A stretch of 64,000 nt of DNA, taken from positions 1 to 64,000 of the forward strand of contig JALOKU010000003.1 of assembly GCA_025456345.1 (NCBI GenBank). The letters are read 5' to 3'. The DNA is from Vicinamibacterales bacterium (GTDB taxonomy: Bacteria > Acidobacteriota > Vicinamibacteria > Vicinamibacterales > JAKQTR01). The position numbers and the translations under genes are program-made. The notes under the pieces were generated by a model that did not search any database, had not been told where the DNA came from, and saw only the letters and a program-made list of their open reading frames with translations. Shown here in pieces: positions 20,995-34,815 of the stretch (positions are counted from its first letter, which is position 1; every line of letters begins with the position of its first letter).

Positions 20995-22485
20995 TCAGGG
21001 CTCCGCAGTCAGCGGCTGCCGTACGTTCCCGGGCGCGCGCTCGTGGACCAACTGGCCTGGCGGCGGCGCCGGCCAGGCCGGGGCCGCCGCCGCCTCGCCG
21101 TCGGTGCCGGCAGAGACGCCCGGCTCCCTCAAGTACGTCTGCAGGGTGTGGTAGCTGATGTCCAGCGAGCGGCATGCCGCCCGCTTGTTGCTGCCGCACC
21201 GGTGCAGGACGAGCTTCACGTACCGGGTGCTCCATTCGCGAAGCGTGTCCCCCTCGCGTATCGAGGGGTCGAGCACCTCAGCGAAGTCGGCGCGCACCTC
21301 GCTGGGAAGATCTTCCAGTTCGACCACGTGACCTTTGGCGAGCACGACGGCGGATTCCATCATCCGCTCGAGTTCCCGGACGTTGCCCGGCCAGTCGTAC
21401 GAGAACAACGCATTCTCGGCCCGCGCCGCGAGGCCCAACGCCCGCAGGCCGCCGTGGCGCACGAGAAAGTAGCGGGCCAGTTCGAGAATGTCTTCGCGCC
21501 GGCTGCGAAGCGGCGGCACTTTCAGTTCGATGCCGCTCAGCCGGTAGAAGAGGTCCGAGCGGAACGCCCCCTGCTGCACCAGCTCCCGGAGCGGACGATT
21601 GGTGGCCACGACGAGGCGGATGTCGACGGGGTGGCCCGCATCCGCCCCCACGCGCTCGACCACACGCTCCTGAATCGCTCGAAGCAGTTTGGCCTGGGCG
21701 GACGGAGACAGGTCGGCGACCTCGTCGAGGAACAAACTCCCGCCCGAGGCGTGTTCGAACTTGCCCCGCCGTCCGCGGACGCCGGTCGCGGTCCGGTCTT
21801 CGATGCCGAACAGCTCCGCCTCGAGCAGCGTGTCGACGATCGCCGCGCAGTTGAGAGCGACGAACGGATTGCGGCGCCTGGCGCTCAAGTCGTGGATTTG
21901 CCGCGCGACCAGTTCCTTGCCGCTCCCGCTCTCGCCTTCGATGAGGACGGTGAAATCGGTGGCTGCCACGCGCTCGATGCGTTCGCGAAGATGGCACATC
22001 GCCGGGCTGCGGCCGATGAGCGGCGCCGCGCCGTCGCGGACACGGTGGTGCGCGTGGAGCAACCTCGGCAGGGCGCCGCCCTTGCGGTCGAACTCCGCCG
22101 CCAGCTCCCAGACGCCGACGCCGCGGCGGATGGCCCGCCAGTGCTCCTCGGAGAGCACCTGGCCGAGTACCAGGCCAATCTCGAGGACCCAGCCGAGCCC
22201 TCCGCCCCGCGTTGGTACCGGTACTCGCACAATACCCGGCTCGATCACCGGTTTGCAGCCTGGCCCGGCGTGACCGCCAAGCTGCGCGCGGATCCGGACC
22301 CACTGCGCCCCCAGCTGCCGCCGGAGGGCTCCTTCGAGCGCTTCCGACAGCGGGCGGCTGCGGCCTTCGCCCCCCGATTGCCTCCACATCCCGCGAAGCA
22401 CGTCGTCGACAAAACAGCGATTGCCGCGGGGCTGGCAAGACAGGGCTCTCGACCGTGATGGCCGGGAGCATTCCACGTGGCTCAT
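20995..22485 (-). CDS. AAA+ transcriptional regulator with Fis-type HTH, degenerate GAFTGA loop
   Basis: 496 residues. The N-terminal ~150 residues show no recognised sensor. The sigma-54-interaction-type AAA+ domain (about 155-390) has Walker A GESGSGKE, Walker B LFLDEV and an arginine-finger region FRSDLFYRLSG. The C-terminal Fis-type helix-turn-helix is NKRAACRSLDISYHTLQTYL. Where classical activators have GAFTGA, this protein reads EDRTATGVRGRRGKFE, so normal contact with sigma-54 is doubtful; TyrR is a precedent for a GAFTGA-less member acting through sigma-70. ATG 22485 overlaps the stop of the PilZ gene by 4 nt (ATGA), which fixes the start. It is last in the comEA operon and probably controls pilus or competence functions. 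Confidence 0.9.
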   Translation of the reverse strand: MSHVECSRPSRSRALSCQPRGNRCFVDDVLRGMWRQSGGEGRSRPLSEALEGALRRQLGAQWVRIRAQLGGHAGPGCKPVIEPGIVRVPVPTRGGGLGWVLEIGLVLGQVLSEEHWRAIRRGVGVWELAAEFDRKGGALPRLLHAHHRVRDGAAPLIGRSPAMCHLRERIERVAATDFTVLIEGESGSGKELVARQIHDLSARRRNPFVALNCAAIVDTLLEAELFGIEDRTATGVRGRRGKFEHASGGSLFLDEVADLSPSAQAKLLRAIQERVVERVGADAGHPVDIRLVVATNRPLRELVQQGAFRSDLFYRLSGIELKVPPLRSRREDILELARYFLVRHGGLRALGLAARAENALFSYDWPGNVRELERMMESAVVLAKGHVVELEDLPSEVRADFAEVLDPSIREGDTLREWSTRYVKLVLHRCGSNKRAACRSLDISYHTLQTYLREPGVSAGTDGEAAAAPAWPAPPPGQLVHERAPGNVRQPLTAEP

Positions 22486-22937
22486 ATCCTCTCCCGCCTA
22501 CCAAGTTCGGTGCCATCGGCCGCTGCCCGCAATTCCCTGCCGCTTGTTGCCGCAACTGGAGGGCCGGGCTGACCACGGCCGGGTAGTAGGTTCCCGTGTT
22601 TCTCGGGCTCCAAACGACGTGGGTAGCCGCTTCCTGCCGCCCGTCGAAGACCCACTCGGTACCGGAGGTCCGAACTGCCCCTGATGCACCCGACCCGGCT
22701 GTGCACGACCACCCATGGAGTCTGCTCCTGGGTTGCGCCGCTCAGGAGCACGAGGTCGACCTGCCGCCCTGGCAGCAGGCGTGCGGGGCTTTCGACCAGC
22801 ATCCCGTCGGGAGAACGGTTGAGCACGCGGAGGGGGGACCCGGTGCGGAGCCTGGCGGCAAGGCGAGCATGTCCGGGGCTGATCGGCGATCGGGCATGCT
22901 CGCGGCGCTCTGCCGCGGGCGTCAGGCTGCGATCCAT
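22482..22937 (-). CDS. PilZ-like (c-di-GMP-binding) domain protein
   Basis: 151 residues. An RxxxR motif (Arg12-Arg16 in ERREHAR) and an N-x-S-x-x-G motif (NRSPDG) in the order and context of PilZ domains suggest c-di-GMP binding. The surrounding beta strands (SPLRVLNRSPDGMLVES, QVDLVLL, WVVVHSRV) fit the fold. The last ~35 residues are charged and probably flexible. ATG 22937 has GGGAG 5 nt upstream and overlaps the pseudopilin gene by 16 nt; its stop overlaps the regulator start. Assignment is from motifs only. Confidence 0.7.
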   Translation of the reverse strand: MDRSLTPAAERREHARSPISPGHARLAARLRTGSPLRVLNRSPDGMLVESPARLLPGRQVDLVLLSGATQEQTPWVVVHSRVGCIRGSSDLRYRVGLRRAAGSGYPRRLEPEKHGNLLPGRGQPGPPVAATSGRELRAAADGTELGRRERI

Positions 22938-23548
22938 CGCCGCTCCCGGAAATCGAAGCGCAGGAGCCGGGTTCGGCCCGTCGAGCCGAGCAGGCGGACG
23001 GCATACTGCGGCCCGGCCGGCCCGCGCAGGTAGACCGTGCCGGAGGTGGCACCCCCACCGGGCCCGAACGACAACATGCTGGACCCACCGAGCTTCAGCG
23101 GACTTCCGGTCAGCGCCGAACCCGAGTCCGGGTCGGCAGCGCCAGGGACGATCCCGAACGCGGCCCTGGGGAACTGGTCGCTGATGCGTACCCATGCTGA
23201 CACCTGCCGGTCGATGCCCGCGGCCATGTCGGCCGATCGGACGCCGTCGTAGTTGCCGTCGGCGAACATGGCGAACCGAATGTCCGGCCCTGACGACTGG
23301 AACACGAGGGCGACGTGGACGCCGCGCTTGACCGACTCGGCGCGCGTCGCGTGCACGAGGGCGGCCACGTGCCTCGCGGCCGCCGCGGCGTGCAGGGAGT
23401 CGCGCTGGCCCATCAGCGCCGGCACCGAGACGGCGCCGAGGATGAAGGCCACGGCGGCGGCCATGAAGGCCTCAACCAGCGAGGTGCCCGCCTCCCCGCG
23501 TCGGCTGCCGGGCCGGCACCGCACGGCGGAGAGGCGGCGCGGCTGCAT
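22922..23548 (-). CDS. GspH/FimT-type pseudopilin
   Basis: 208 residues. A short basic leader (RCRPGSRRGEAG) is followed by a prepilin-peptidase site and N-methylation segment: G|TSLVEAFMAAAVAFILGAV, with Glu at mature position +5. The rest matches minor pseudopilins: a helix with AAARHVAALVHATRAESVKRG, then beta segments ending RTRLLRFDFRERRW. It would be incorporated in a type II pseudopilus or as a minor pilin of a type IV pilus. Its ATG overlaps the comEA stop by one base (TGATG). Genes for the matching major pilin are outside the window. Confidence 0.85.
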   Translation of the reverse strand: MQPRRLSAVRCRPGSRRGEAGTSLVEAFMAAAVAFILGAVSVPALMGQRDSLHAAAAARHVAALVHATRAESVKRGVHVALVFQSSGPDIRFAMFADGNYDGVRSADMAAGIDRQVSAWVRISDQFPRAAFGIVPGAADPDSGSALTGSPLKLGGSSMLSFGPGGGATSGTVYLRGPAGPQYAVRLLGSTGRTRLLRFDFRERRWIAA

Positions 23549-23880
23549 CACTGCTGGTCCGCCTTCGGCGCGGCAACCGTGAGCTGGGCTTTCATCTTCA
23601 GGAAGGCTTTCTCGCCGATGCCGCGGACGTTCATCAACTCCTCGATCTTCTTGAACCCGCCGTTCTTCTGCCGGTACTCGACGATGCGGGCGGCGGTTTT
23701 CGGGCCGACGCCGGGCAGACGCTCCAGTTGCTCGGCCGGCGCGGTGTTGATGTTGACGGAAGGTGCCGGCGAGGCCTTGGCCTCCGCGGCCTTGCCCTGG
23801 ACCGGGGCGGCGCCCGCCGGGGCCGCGAGGGCGAGCGCAGCGGCCGCGACGATGAGGGCGGTGACGAACTGGTGACGCAC
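23548..23880 (-). CDS. ComEA-like helix-hairpin-helix DNA-binding protein
   Basis: 110 residues. GTG 23880 with AAAGGAG 6 nt upstream gives a signal peptide (VRHQFVTALIVAAAALALAAPAGAA), so the protein is exported. The linker is followed by two HhH motifs, LERLPGVGPKTAARIVEYR and VRGIGEKAFLKMK, as in ComEA, the periplasmic dsDNA receptor of natural transformation. First gene of a four-gene coupled operon with pseudopilin, PilZ and regulator genes. The upstream 283 nt hold no clear promoter. Confidence 0.9.
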   Translation of the reverse strand: MRHQFVTALIVAAAALALAAPAGAAPVQGKAAEAKASPAPSVNINTAPAEQLERLPGVGPKTAARIVEYRQKNGGFKKIEELMNVRGIGEKAFLKMKAQLTVAAPKADQQ

Positions 23881-24163
23881 GGGATGCTCCTTTCCTTCCA
23901 CGCGGCGGGATGCCGCGCGGCGCCCGGGCGCTCCGGCAGCGCCCACGGCGGAGGTCGGGCGCCGCAGCCGCCGTCGGTGGCGCCGGGCAATGCCGGGGCC
24001 ATCGCAAGACCGCCGCCAACGGACCGTGCGCGGATGATGTTGGCCGAACTGCCTGACGGGTGCGCAGATGCGCCGGCGCCTCGCGTTGAGCGGGGCTTCG
24101 GCGCAGCGCGATCGCGAAGCGGGTGTCGACTGGAGTTACTGGCCGGTGTGGAGGGACATGGAA

Positions 24164-25102
24164 CTACGAGCCAGCCTGGCGCGCCCAGGCCAGCGTGCGC
24201 GCCAGGCCCTCGGGCAACTCGACGGTCGGGCTGTATCCGAGCAGCGCGCGGGCGCGCCCGATATTCGCCTGAGAATCCCGGATGTCGCCTCGGCGCGCAG
24301 GACCGTACGTTGCCACGACGTCAGCGCCCGTCAACGACCGGAGCGTGCCGAACAACGTGTTCAGCGAAACCCGCCCCCCGGTGGCGACGTTGATCACGCC
24401 GCCCGCGACGCCGGGGGCGTGGCAGGCCTTCAGGACACCGTCTACCACGTTGGCCACATACGTGAAATCCCTCGTCTGCTCGCCGTCGCCGAAGATCGTC
24501 GGCGTCCGCCCGTCGAGCAGCGACCGGATGAACAGGGAGATCACCCCGGAGTAGGCTGACGAGGGGTCCTGGCGCGGTCCGAACACGTTGAAGTAGCGGG
24601 TGGTGACCGTCTCGAGCCCGTAGAGCGAGGTGAACAGCCTGAGGTATTGCTCGCCGATGAGTTTCTGCAAGGCGTACGGCGTCAGCGGATCGAGCGGGAC
24701 ATCCTCGTGCGTCGGCAGCACGGCCACGTTGCCGTACACCGACGAGGACCCGGCGAAGACCAGCCTCCGGACGCCCGCGTCGCGCGCCGCCACGAGCAGG
24801 TTGAGCGTGGCGTTGACGTTCGCCTCATGACAGAAGACCGGCTCTGTCACCGAACGCGGCACCGACGGAATAGCCGCCTGGTGCAGGATGTAGTCCACGC
24901 CTGCGGACGCCGCCGCCGCCACCGCGGCCTGTGCGAGATCGCCCTCGATGAATTCGACCCGGCTGGCGACCGCCGCCAGATTCCGCCGATACCCGGTGAC
25001 CAGGCTGTCGACCACCCGCACGCGTTCCCCCCGGCGCACCAGCTCTTCGACAAGATGCGAGCCGATGAACCCCGCGCCGCCCGTCACCAGGTAATGTGCC
25101 AT
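24164..25102 (-). CDS. NAD-dependent nucleotide-sugar epimerase/dehydratase (extended SDR)
   Basis: 312 residues. N-terminal NAD motif TGGAGFIGSH, catalytic Tyr/Lys in YALQK and a serine in FAGSSSVYGN. Overall closest to UDP-glucose/UDP-N-acetylglucosamine 4-epimerase-like proteins (WbpP/GalE group), with YFNVFGPRQDPSSAYSGVI as in UDP-GlcNAc epimerases. Likely makes a sugar nucleotide for surface glycans. GAGGG precedes the ATG. It starts 29 nt after the 3' end of rnpB with no visible promoter between, so it may be read through from the rnpB transcript. Confidence 0.92.
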   Translation of the reverse strand: MAHYLVTGGAGFIGSHLVEELVRRGERVRVVDSLVTGYRRNLAAVASRVEFIEGDLAQAAVAAAASAGVDYILHQAAIPSVPRSVTEPVFCHEANVNATLNLLVAARDAGVRRLVFAGSSSVYGNVAVLPTHEDVPLDPLTPYALQKLIGEQYLRLFTSLYGLETVTTRYFNVFGPRQDPSSAYSGVISLFIRSLLDGRTPTIFGDGEQTRDFTYVANVVDGVLKACHAPGVAGGVINVATGGRVSLNTLFGTLRSLTGADVVATYGPARRGDIRDSQANIGRARALLGYSPTVELPEGLARTLAWARQAGS

Positions 25103-25131
25103 CTACGCCCTCACGCAAAGCGCCTGTAGAT

Positions 25132-25635
25132 CCGCCGCAGCCAGCCGTAAGCCGAATCCTGTGTCCCCGCCGTCGCGCCTTGCGGCGCTCCGGCGAGGCG
25201 ACGACCATTCCTCTGGTCCCGTCATTGCTGGCGGGATCAAGCGACCGACCCGGAGGCCTGGAGCGGGCCGCTCTCGTAACGCCTCCCTATTTGGTCTTGC
25301 TCCGTGCGGGGTTTTGCCTGCCACCCGCGTTGCCGCGGGCGCGGTGCGCTCTTACCGCACCTTTTCACCCTTACCCACCTTCGCCCTCGACCCTCCGCCG
25401 GCTCGGGCTACGGCGGGCAAGCCCCGTCACAGGGCCTGTCCGCCGAAGCTCTCTCATGGCGAAGCGTCGAGAGCGAAGGCGGGCGGTATATTTTCTGTGC
25501 CACTTTCCTTCAGGTCGCCCTGACCGGGGGTTACCCGGCGCACTGCCCTGTGGAGTTCGGACTTTCCTCCCTTCCCGGGGATCGACCCTTGCGGGCCTGG
25601 CCCGGAAACAGCGGTCGTCTGGCTGACTGCGGCGG
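25132..25635 (-). ncRNA. rnpB: RNase P RNA (bacterial type A), with enlarged P12
   Basis: Catalytic RNA that matures tRNA 5' ends. Conserved blocks in order on the minus strand: GGAGGAAAGTCCGAACTCC (P4/CR-I), ACAGAAAATATACCGCC, GGTAAGGGTGAAAAGGTG, GGTAAGAGCGCACCG, GGCAAAACCCC, AGGAATGGTCG and the 3' GGATTCGGCTTAC. P1 closes between CCGCCGCAGTCAGCC (5' end, from 25635) and GGCTGGCTGCGGCGG (to 25132), with one wobble. At about 504 nt it is longer than usual because the P12 arm (25375-25484) is expanded by a palindromic sequence. It begins 12 nt after the stop of the regulator gene; no distinct promoter was identified, so ends are from P1 only. Confidence 0.97.
25375..25484. repeat. Palindromic insert forming P12 of the RNase P RNA
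   Basis: Two nested inverted repeats. Outer arms 25377-25391 (ACCTTCGCCCTCGAC) and 25466-25480 (GTCGAGAGCGAAGGC) pair at 13 of 15 positions. Inner arms 25412-25424 and 25432-25444 (GGCGGGCAAGCCC / GGGCCTGTCCGCC) pair almost fully around a 7-nt loop. P12 tips are variable in length, so an insertion here would keep the catalytic core. The TTCGGCGGAC-type core looks like a dispersed palindromic repeat; no second copy was seen in this window. Confidence 0.6.
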
Positions 25636-25647
25636 AACCGTGACCGC

Positions 25648-27021
<1,374 letters not shown>

Positions 27022-27037
27022 CGTGTGCCGCCGGGGC

Positions 27038-31578
<4,541 letters not shown>

Positions 31579-31580
<2 letters not shown>

Positions 31581-31607
31581 CAGACCACATCCACCACCGA
31601 GTGTCAA
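31579..31607 (-). promoter_or_regulatory. Sigma-70 promoter of the polyprenyl synthase-ligA-htrA unit
   Basis: Minus strand: perfect -35 TTGACA (31607-31602), 17-nt spacer, -10 TCTGAT (31584-31579). Predicted start is near 31572, inside the longest version of the polyprenyl synthase reading frame. Confidence 0.5.
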
Positions 31608-31653
31608 CGCGCCAAACTGCCTTCTGACAAGGGGTTCGACGCGATCGGCCGGG

Positions 31654-32433
31654 TCACGGCGCGAACAGCGTACAGTAGTTGGCCACCGACGCCGAGGCCA
31701 CCGCCTGGACGTCGATCCCGCGAATTCCGGCGAGCGCGCGAACGACCCCGCCGACCCGGCCTGGTTCGTTGCGCGTGCCCCGATGAGGGACCGGGGCCAG
31801 GTACGGGGCGTCGGTCTCGACAAGCAGCCGGTCGAGCGGGACGATGGCCGCCGCGTCGCGGACCGGGCCGGCTTTCGGAAAGGTGACAATTCCGGAGAAC
31901 GAGACGTAGAACCCGAGATCGAGGGCGCGCCGTGCGAGGCGCGCGTCGCCCGAGAAGCAATGGAACACGCCGCGGGCCTTGCCCTTCCCTTCCCGGGTCA
32001 GCACCTCGATGGTGTCGTCATCGGCGTCCCGCGTATGGATGACCAGCGGCAGGCCGCGGTCGCAGGCCAGGCGGACCTGCTCCCCGAAGACCGCCCGCTG
32101 GACGTCCCGGGGCGCGAAGTCGTAGTGATAGTCGAGGCCCACTTCGCCGACGGCCCTCACGAGGGGTTCGGCCTGAATCCGGGCGTCCGCCAGTTCGGCG
32201 GCCTCGGCCGGCCTCGCGGCAAACGGCGCGGCGCGATGCGGGTGGACGCCCGACGTCGTGCGCAGGCCCTCCCAGAGCGGGAGGACGCCGTGCGCGCGAA
32301 TGAGTTCGCCGGGGTCCGAGGCGTCCACGACGCAGAGAATGCCGGTGAGCGACGCGGCCCGGGCCCGCTGCACGACCGCCTCCACGTCCGCGGAAAACGC
32401 CTCGTCGGCCAGGTGCGCGTGGGAATCGACCAT
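31654..32433 (-). CDS. TatD-family metal-dependent hydrolase/deoxyribonuclease
   Basis: TIM-barrel hydrolase, 259 residues. N-terminal metal motif DSHAHL; further ligands lie in GEVGLDYHYD, VIHTRDAD, HCFSG and VETDAPYLAP. These match the TatD/YcfH branch, 3'-5' exonucleases acting on DNA or RNA. It follows the tRNA-binding protein gene by 2 nt, part of the sirtuin-to-tatD operon. Confidence 0.95.
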   Translation of the reverse strand: MVDSHAHLADEAFSADVEAVVQRARAASLTGILCVVDASDPGELIRAHGVLPLWEGLRTTSGVHPHRAAPFAARPAEAAELADARIQAEPLVRAVGEVGLDYHYDFAPRDVQRAVFGEQVRLACDRGLPLVIHTRDADDDTIEVLTREGKGKARGVFHCFSGDARLARRALDLGFYVSFSGIVTFPKAGPVRDAAAIVPLDRLLVETDAPYLAPVPHRGTRNEPGRVGGVVRALAGIRGIDVQAVASASVANYCTLFAP

Positions 32434-32435
32434 GC

Positions 32436-32852
32436 CTACTTGATGCGCGCGCCGAGCGGCGGTTCCGTGTCGAAGCTCACGATGGTCGGCAGGCCGCCGG
32501 GCACGCTGGCGGCGAGGATCATGCCGTTGGACTCCACGCCCATGACCGTGGCGGGCTTGAGGTTCGCGACCATGCCGATGACGCGGCCAATGAGGGCCTC
32601 GGGTTCGTAGGCCTCCGCGATGCCCGCGACCAGCGTCCGCCGTTCCGCGCCCAGGTCGACCTCGAGCTTCAGCAGCTTGCGGGACTTCGGGACGCGCTCG
32701 GCGGCCACCACGCGCGCGACGCGGAGATCGAGCTTGAGGAAGTCGTCGATGCCGACCCGCTCGGGTGCCGGCGCGTCGGGCGGCGCTGCCGGAGCTGCGG
32801 CTTCCGGCGGCGGGACGGCGGCGGCGCCGTCCTGGATCTTGTCAGCGCTCAT
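32436..32852 (-). CDS. Stand-alone tRNA-binding domain protein (MetRS beta-subunit/Trbp111-like)
   Basis: 138 residues. An Ala/Pro-rich leader of about 30 residues is followed by an EMAP/OB-fold tRNA-binding domain: FLKLDLRVARVVAAERVPKSRKLLKLEVDLG, then NLKPATVMGVESNGMILAAS. This is the domain normally fused to the C-terminus of methionyl-tRNA synthetase. As a separate protein it could act in trans with a short MetRS, as Trbp111 does. Its ATG overlaps the larC stop by 4 nt and tatD follows after 2 nt. Confidence 0.92.
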   Translation of the reverse strand: MSADKIQDGAAAVPPPEAAAPAAPPDAPAPERVGIDDFLKLDLRVARVVAAERVPKSRKLLKLEVDLGAERRTLVAGIAEAYEPEALIGRVIGMVANLKPATVMGVESNGMILAASVPGGLPTIVSFDTEPPLGARIK

Positions 32853-34063
32853 GGCTGGTCTGCTCCCTTTGGTGACTGGTTGAGAAACGCATGCATGGCC
32901 GCGGCGTGAACCTCCCGCACGGCAACCCCGGCCTCAGCGGCCCGCGCGGCGCAGTCTTCGTACTCCGGGGCCGCGTTCATCACCGCGGCCCCGCGCCGCG
33001 CAATCTTGATCCGCACGGCTCCGAACCGCGTGGCGACCGTGGTCCACTCCCGCGAGAGGCATTCGCGATCGGCCTCGTGGAAGCGGACGCCGATCGTGGT
33101 CGATTCACGGAACAGCACGTCGAGCATGCCGTCGCGCAGGGTGACGGGCGCAAGGACGGTGACGAGGGTGCCGGGCCTGTTCTTCTTCATCTGGACCGGC
33201 GCGAGATACACGTCGAGCGCGCCGGCCGCCTGCAGCCGCTCGATCAGGCCGCCGAAGAACTGCGGGTTCATGTCGTCGATGTTGCACTCGAGCACGAGGA
33301 TGCGTCCGTGGTCAGCCGGCGCTGCGGCCTCGCCCAGCACGGCCCGAAGCACATTCGGCCGTCCCGGCAACTGCCGCTGGCCGGCCCCGTAGCCGGTCCG
33401 CCGGATGACCATCGCCGGCATCGGCCCGTATGATGTGGCATGGCCCGTCACCAGGAGTGCGCCGGTGGGTGTCACCAGTTCGCCCTGCACGCCGTCCGAG
33501 TAGGCGGGCGCACCTTCGAGCAGCCGGATGGTGGCTGGCGCCGGGATCGGCAGCTCGCCGTGGGAGGTGGCCACCGTGCCGCTGCCGGTATTGAGCGGCG
33601 ACGCGATGATCTGGTCGACACCGAGCGCGTCGATGGCCCACACCGAACCCACGATGTCGACAATCGAGTCGAGCGCGCCGACTTCGTGAAAGTGCACGCG
33701 CTCGACCGGGACCTGGTGGATGTCCGCTTCCACGCGGCCGAGCCGCTCGAACAGCAGGCTGGCGCGGCCGGCCACGCGCTCAGGCAGGCCCGCCCCGGCG
33801 ATCATCTCCAGGATGTCGTGCAGGCCCCGGTGCCGGGCGTGCCCTCCCGGGTGGTGCTCGCCGCGGCCATCCTGCACTTCGAACTGGATGGCGCCAATCC
33901 CTGAACGGACCACTCTCGCGGCGCTGATGCCGCAGCCGGCCGGCATCAGCGCCGCGAGCGCCGCGCGCAGACCGTCGAGAGGCACGCCGAGGTCGAGCAG
34001 CGCGCCCAGCACCATGTCGCCCGAGGCGCCCGAAAAGCAGTCGAGGTAGAGGACCTTGCCCAT
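32849..34063 (-). CDS. larC: Nickel insertion protein LarC (pyridinium-3,5-bisthiocarboxylate mononucleotide nickel chelatase)
   Basis: LarC inserts nickel into the cofactor of lactate racemase and related enzymes. About 404 residues. N-terminal YLDCFSGASGDMVLGALLDLG, then RVHFHEVGALDSIVDIVG and the C-terminal LECNIDDMNPQF are family signatures. Start ATG 34063 has AAGGAT 5 nt upstream. In some species larC needs a programmed frameshift; here it is one uninterrupted frame. larB and larE are not in the window, so its client enzyme is unknown. It is 62 nt after radC. Confidence 0.95.
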   Translation of the reverse strand: MGKVLYLDCFSGASGDMVLGALLDLGVPLDGLRAALAALMPAGCGISAARVVRSGIGAIQFEVQDGRGEHHPGGHARHRGLHDILEMIAGAGLPERVAGRASLLFERLGRVEADIHQVPVERVHFHEVGALDSIVDIVGSVWAIDALGVDQIIASPLNTGSGTVATSHGELPIPAPATIRLLEGAPAYSDGVQGELVTPTGALLVTGHATSYGPMPAMVIRRTGYGAGQRQLPGRPNVLRAVLGEAAAPADHGRILVLECNIDDMNPQFFGGLIERLQAAGALDVYLAPVQMKKNRPGTLVTVLAPVTLRDGMLDVLFRESTTIGVRFHEADRECLSREWTTVATRFGAVRIKIARRGAAVMNAAPEYEDCAARAAEAGVAVREVHAAAMHAFLNQSPKGADQP

Positions 34064-34125
34064 TCGATATCCTTGCACCGTTTCGCCATCCGGTCGCGCG
34101 GGGTGATCGGATCGCTGATCGCAGA

Positions 34126-34815
34126 CTAGGGGACCGTCCCTGTTGATCCCAGGCGGCCCATTTCCCTCAGGCTAACATACCGGGTGGCCGTCAGCACGAG
34201 GTGGTCGAGCACGTCGATGCCCATCAGCTCCCCCGCCGCCACCAGGCGCCTGGTGAGCGACACGTCGTCGGCGCTCGGCGTGGGATCGCCAGACGGGTGG
34301 TTGTGAAACAGGACAATACCCGCCGCGCGCGCCGATGCCGCTTCGCGGAAGACCTCGCGCGGGTGCACGACGCTGCGGTCAAGGGTGCCCACGGTCAGCA
34401 CGGCCGTCCGTATCAGGCGGTGCTTCGCATCGAGAAGGACAATGCCGAACTGCTCGACGGGCCGCGCGCCGAACTCGGGAAGGAGGAACATGGCGACCTC
34501 GCCCGGCGTCAGCAGCTGCGTGCGGTCGGCAGGCTGCCGGATCAGGGTGCGCCGGCCCAGCTCGATGGCTGCCAGCACCTGCCCCGCCTTCGCCTCGCCG
34601 ACGCCCGGGATGCGCCGCAGCTCGCCGCCCGTGCAGGCCGTCAGCCCGTGAATGCCGCCGGCCGCGTCGAGCACCAGGTTGGCGAGCGCGAGGGCGCCGG
34701 CCCGGCGTGTTCCCGAGCCGAGCACCAAGGCGAGCAACTCGTTGTCCCCGAGCGCGCCGACGCCAAGCCGCCCCAGCTTCTCCCGGGGCCGGTCCCGCAG
34801 TGCCGTCGTGTTCAC
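34126..34815 (-). CDS. radC: RadC/JAB-domain DNA repair-family protein
   Basis: 229 residues. N-terminal HhH region (ELRRIPGVGEAKAGQVLA) and C-terminal JAB1/MPN metal motif HNHPSGD...SADD with His171, His173 and Asp184. The molecular function of RadC is unsettled. GTG start overlaps the sirtuin stop by 4 nt. The last residues (STGTVP) and the stop come from a GGGACGGTCCC palindrome at 34129-34140. Confidence 0.94.
   Translation of the reverse strand: MNTTALRDRPREKLGRLGVGALGDNELLALVLGSGTRRAGALALANLVLDAAGGIHGLTACTGGELRRIPGVGEAKAGQVLAAIELGRRTLIRQPADRTQLLTPGEVAMFLLPEFGARPVEQFGIVLLDAKHRLIRTAVLTVGTLDRSVVHPREVFREAASARAAGIVLFHNHPSGDPTPSADDVSLTRRLVAAGELMGIDVLDHLVLTATRYVSLREMGRLGSTGTVP
34129..34140. 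repeat. Short palindrome GGGACCGTCCC at the end of radC
   Basis: The 11-base interrupted palindrome GGGACCGTCCC supplies the final radC codons just before the TAG. Similar GGGAC/GTCCC palindromes are, from memory, dispersed in some bacterial genomes; only this copy was noticed here. Confidence 0.4.

Noticed and set aside
23881-24163. Possible extra gene or RNA between comEA and the epimerase gene
   Set aside because: No frame with plausible composition, no tRNA-like fold and no clear promoter; treated as untranslated spacer.
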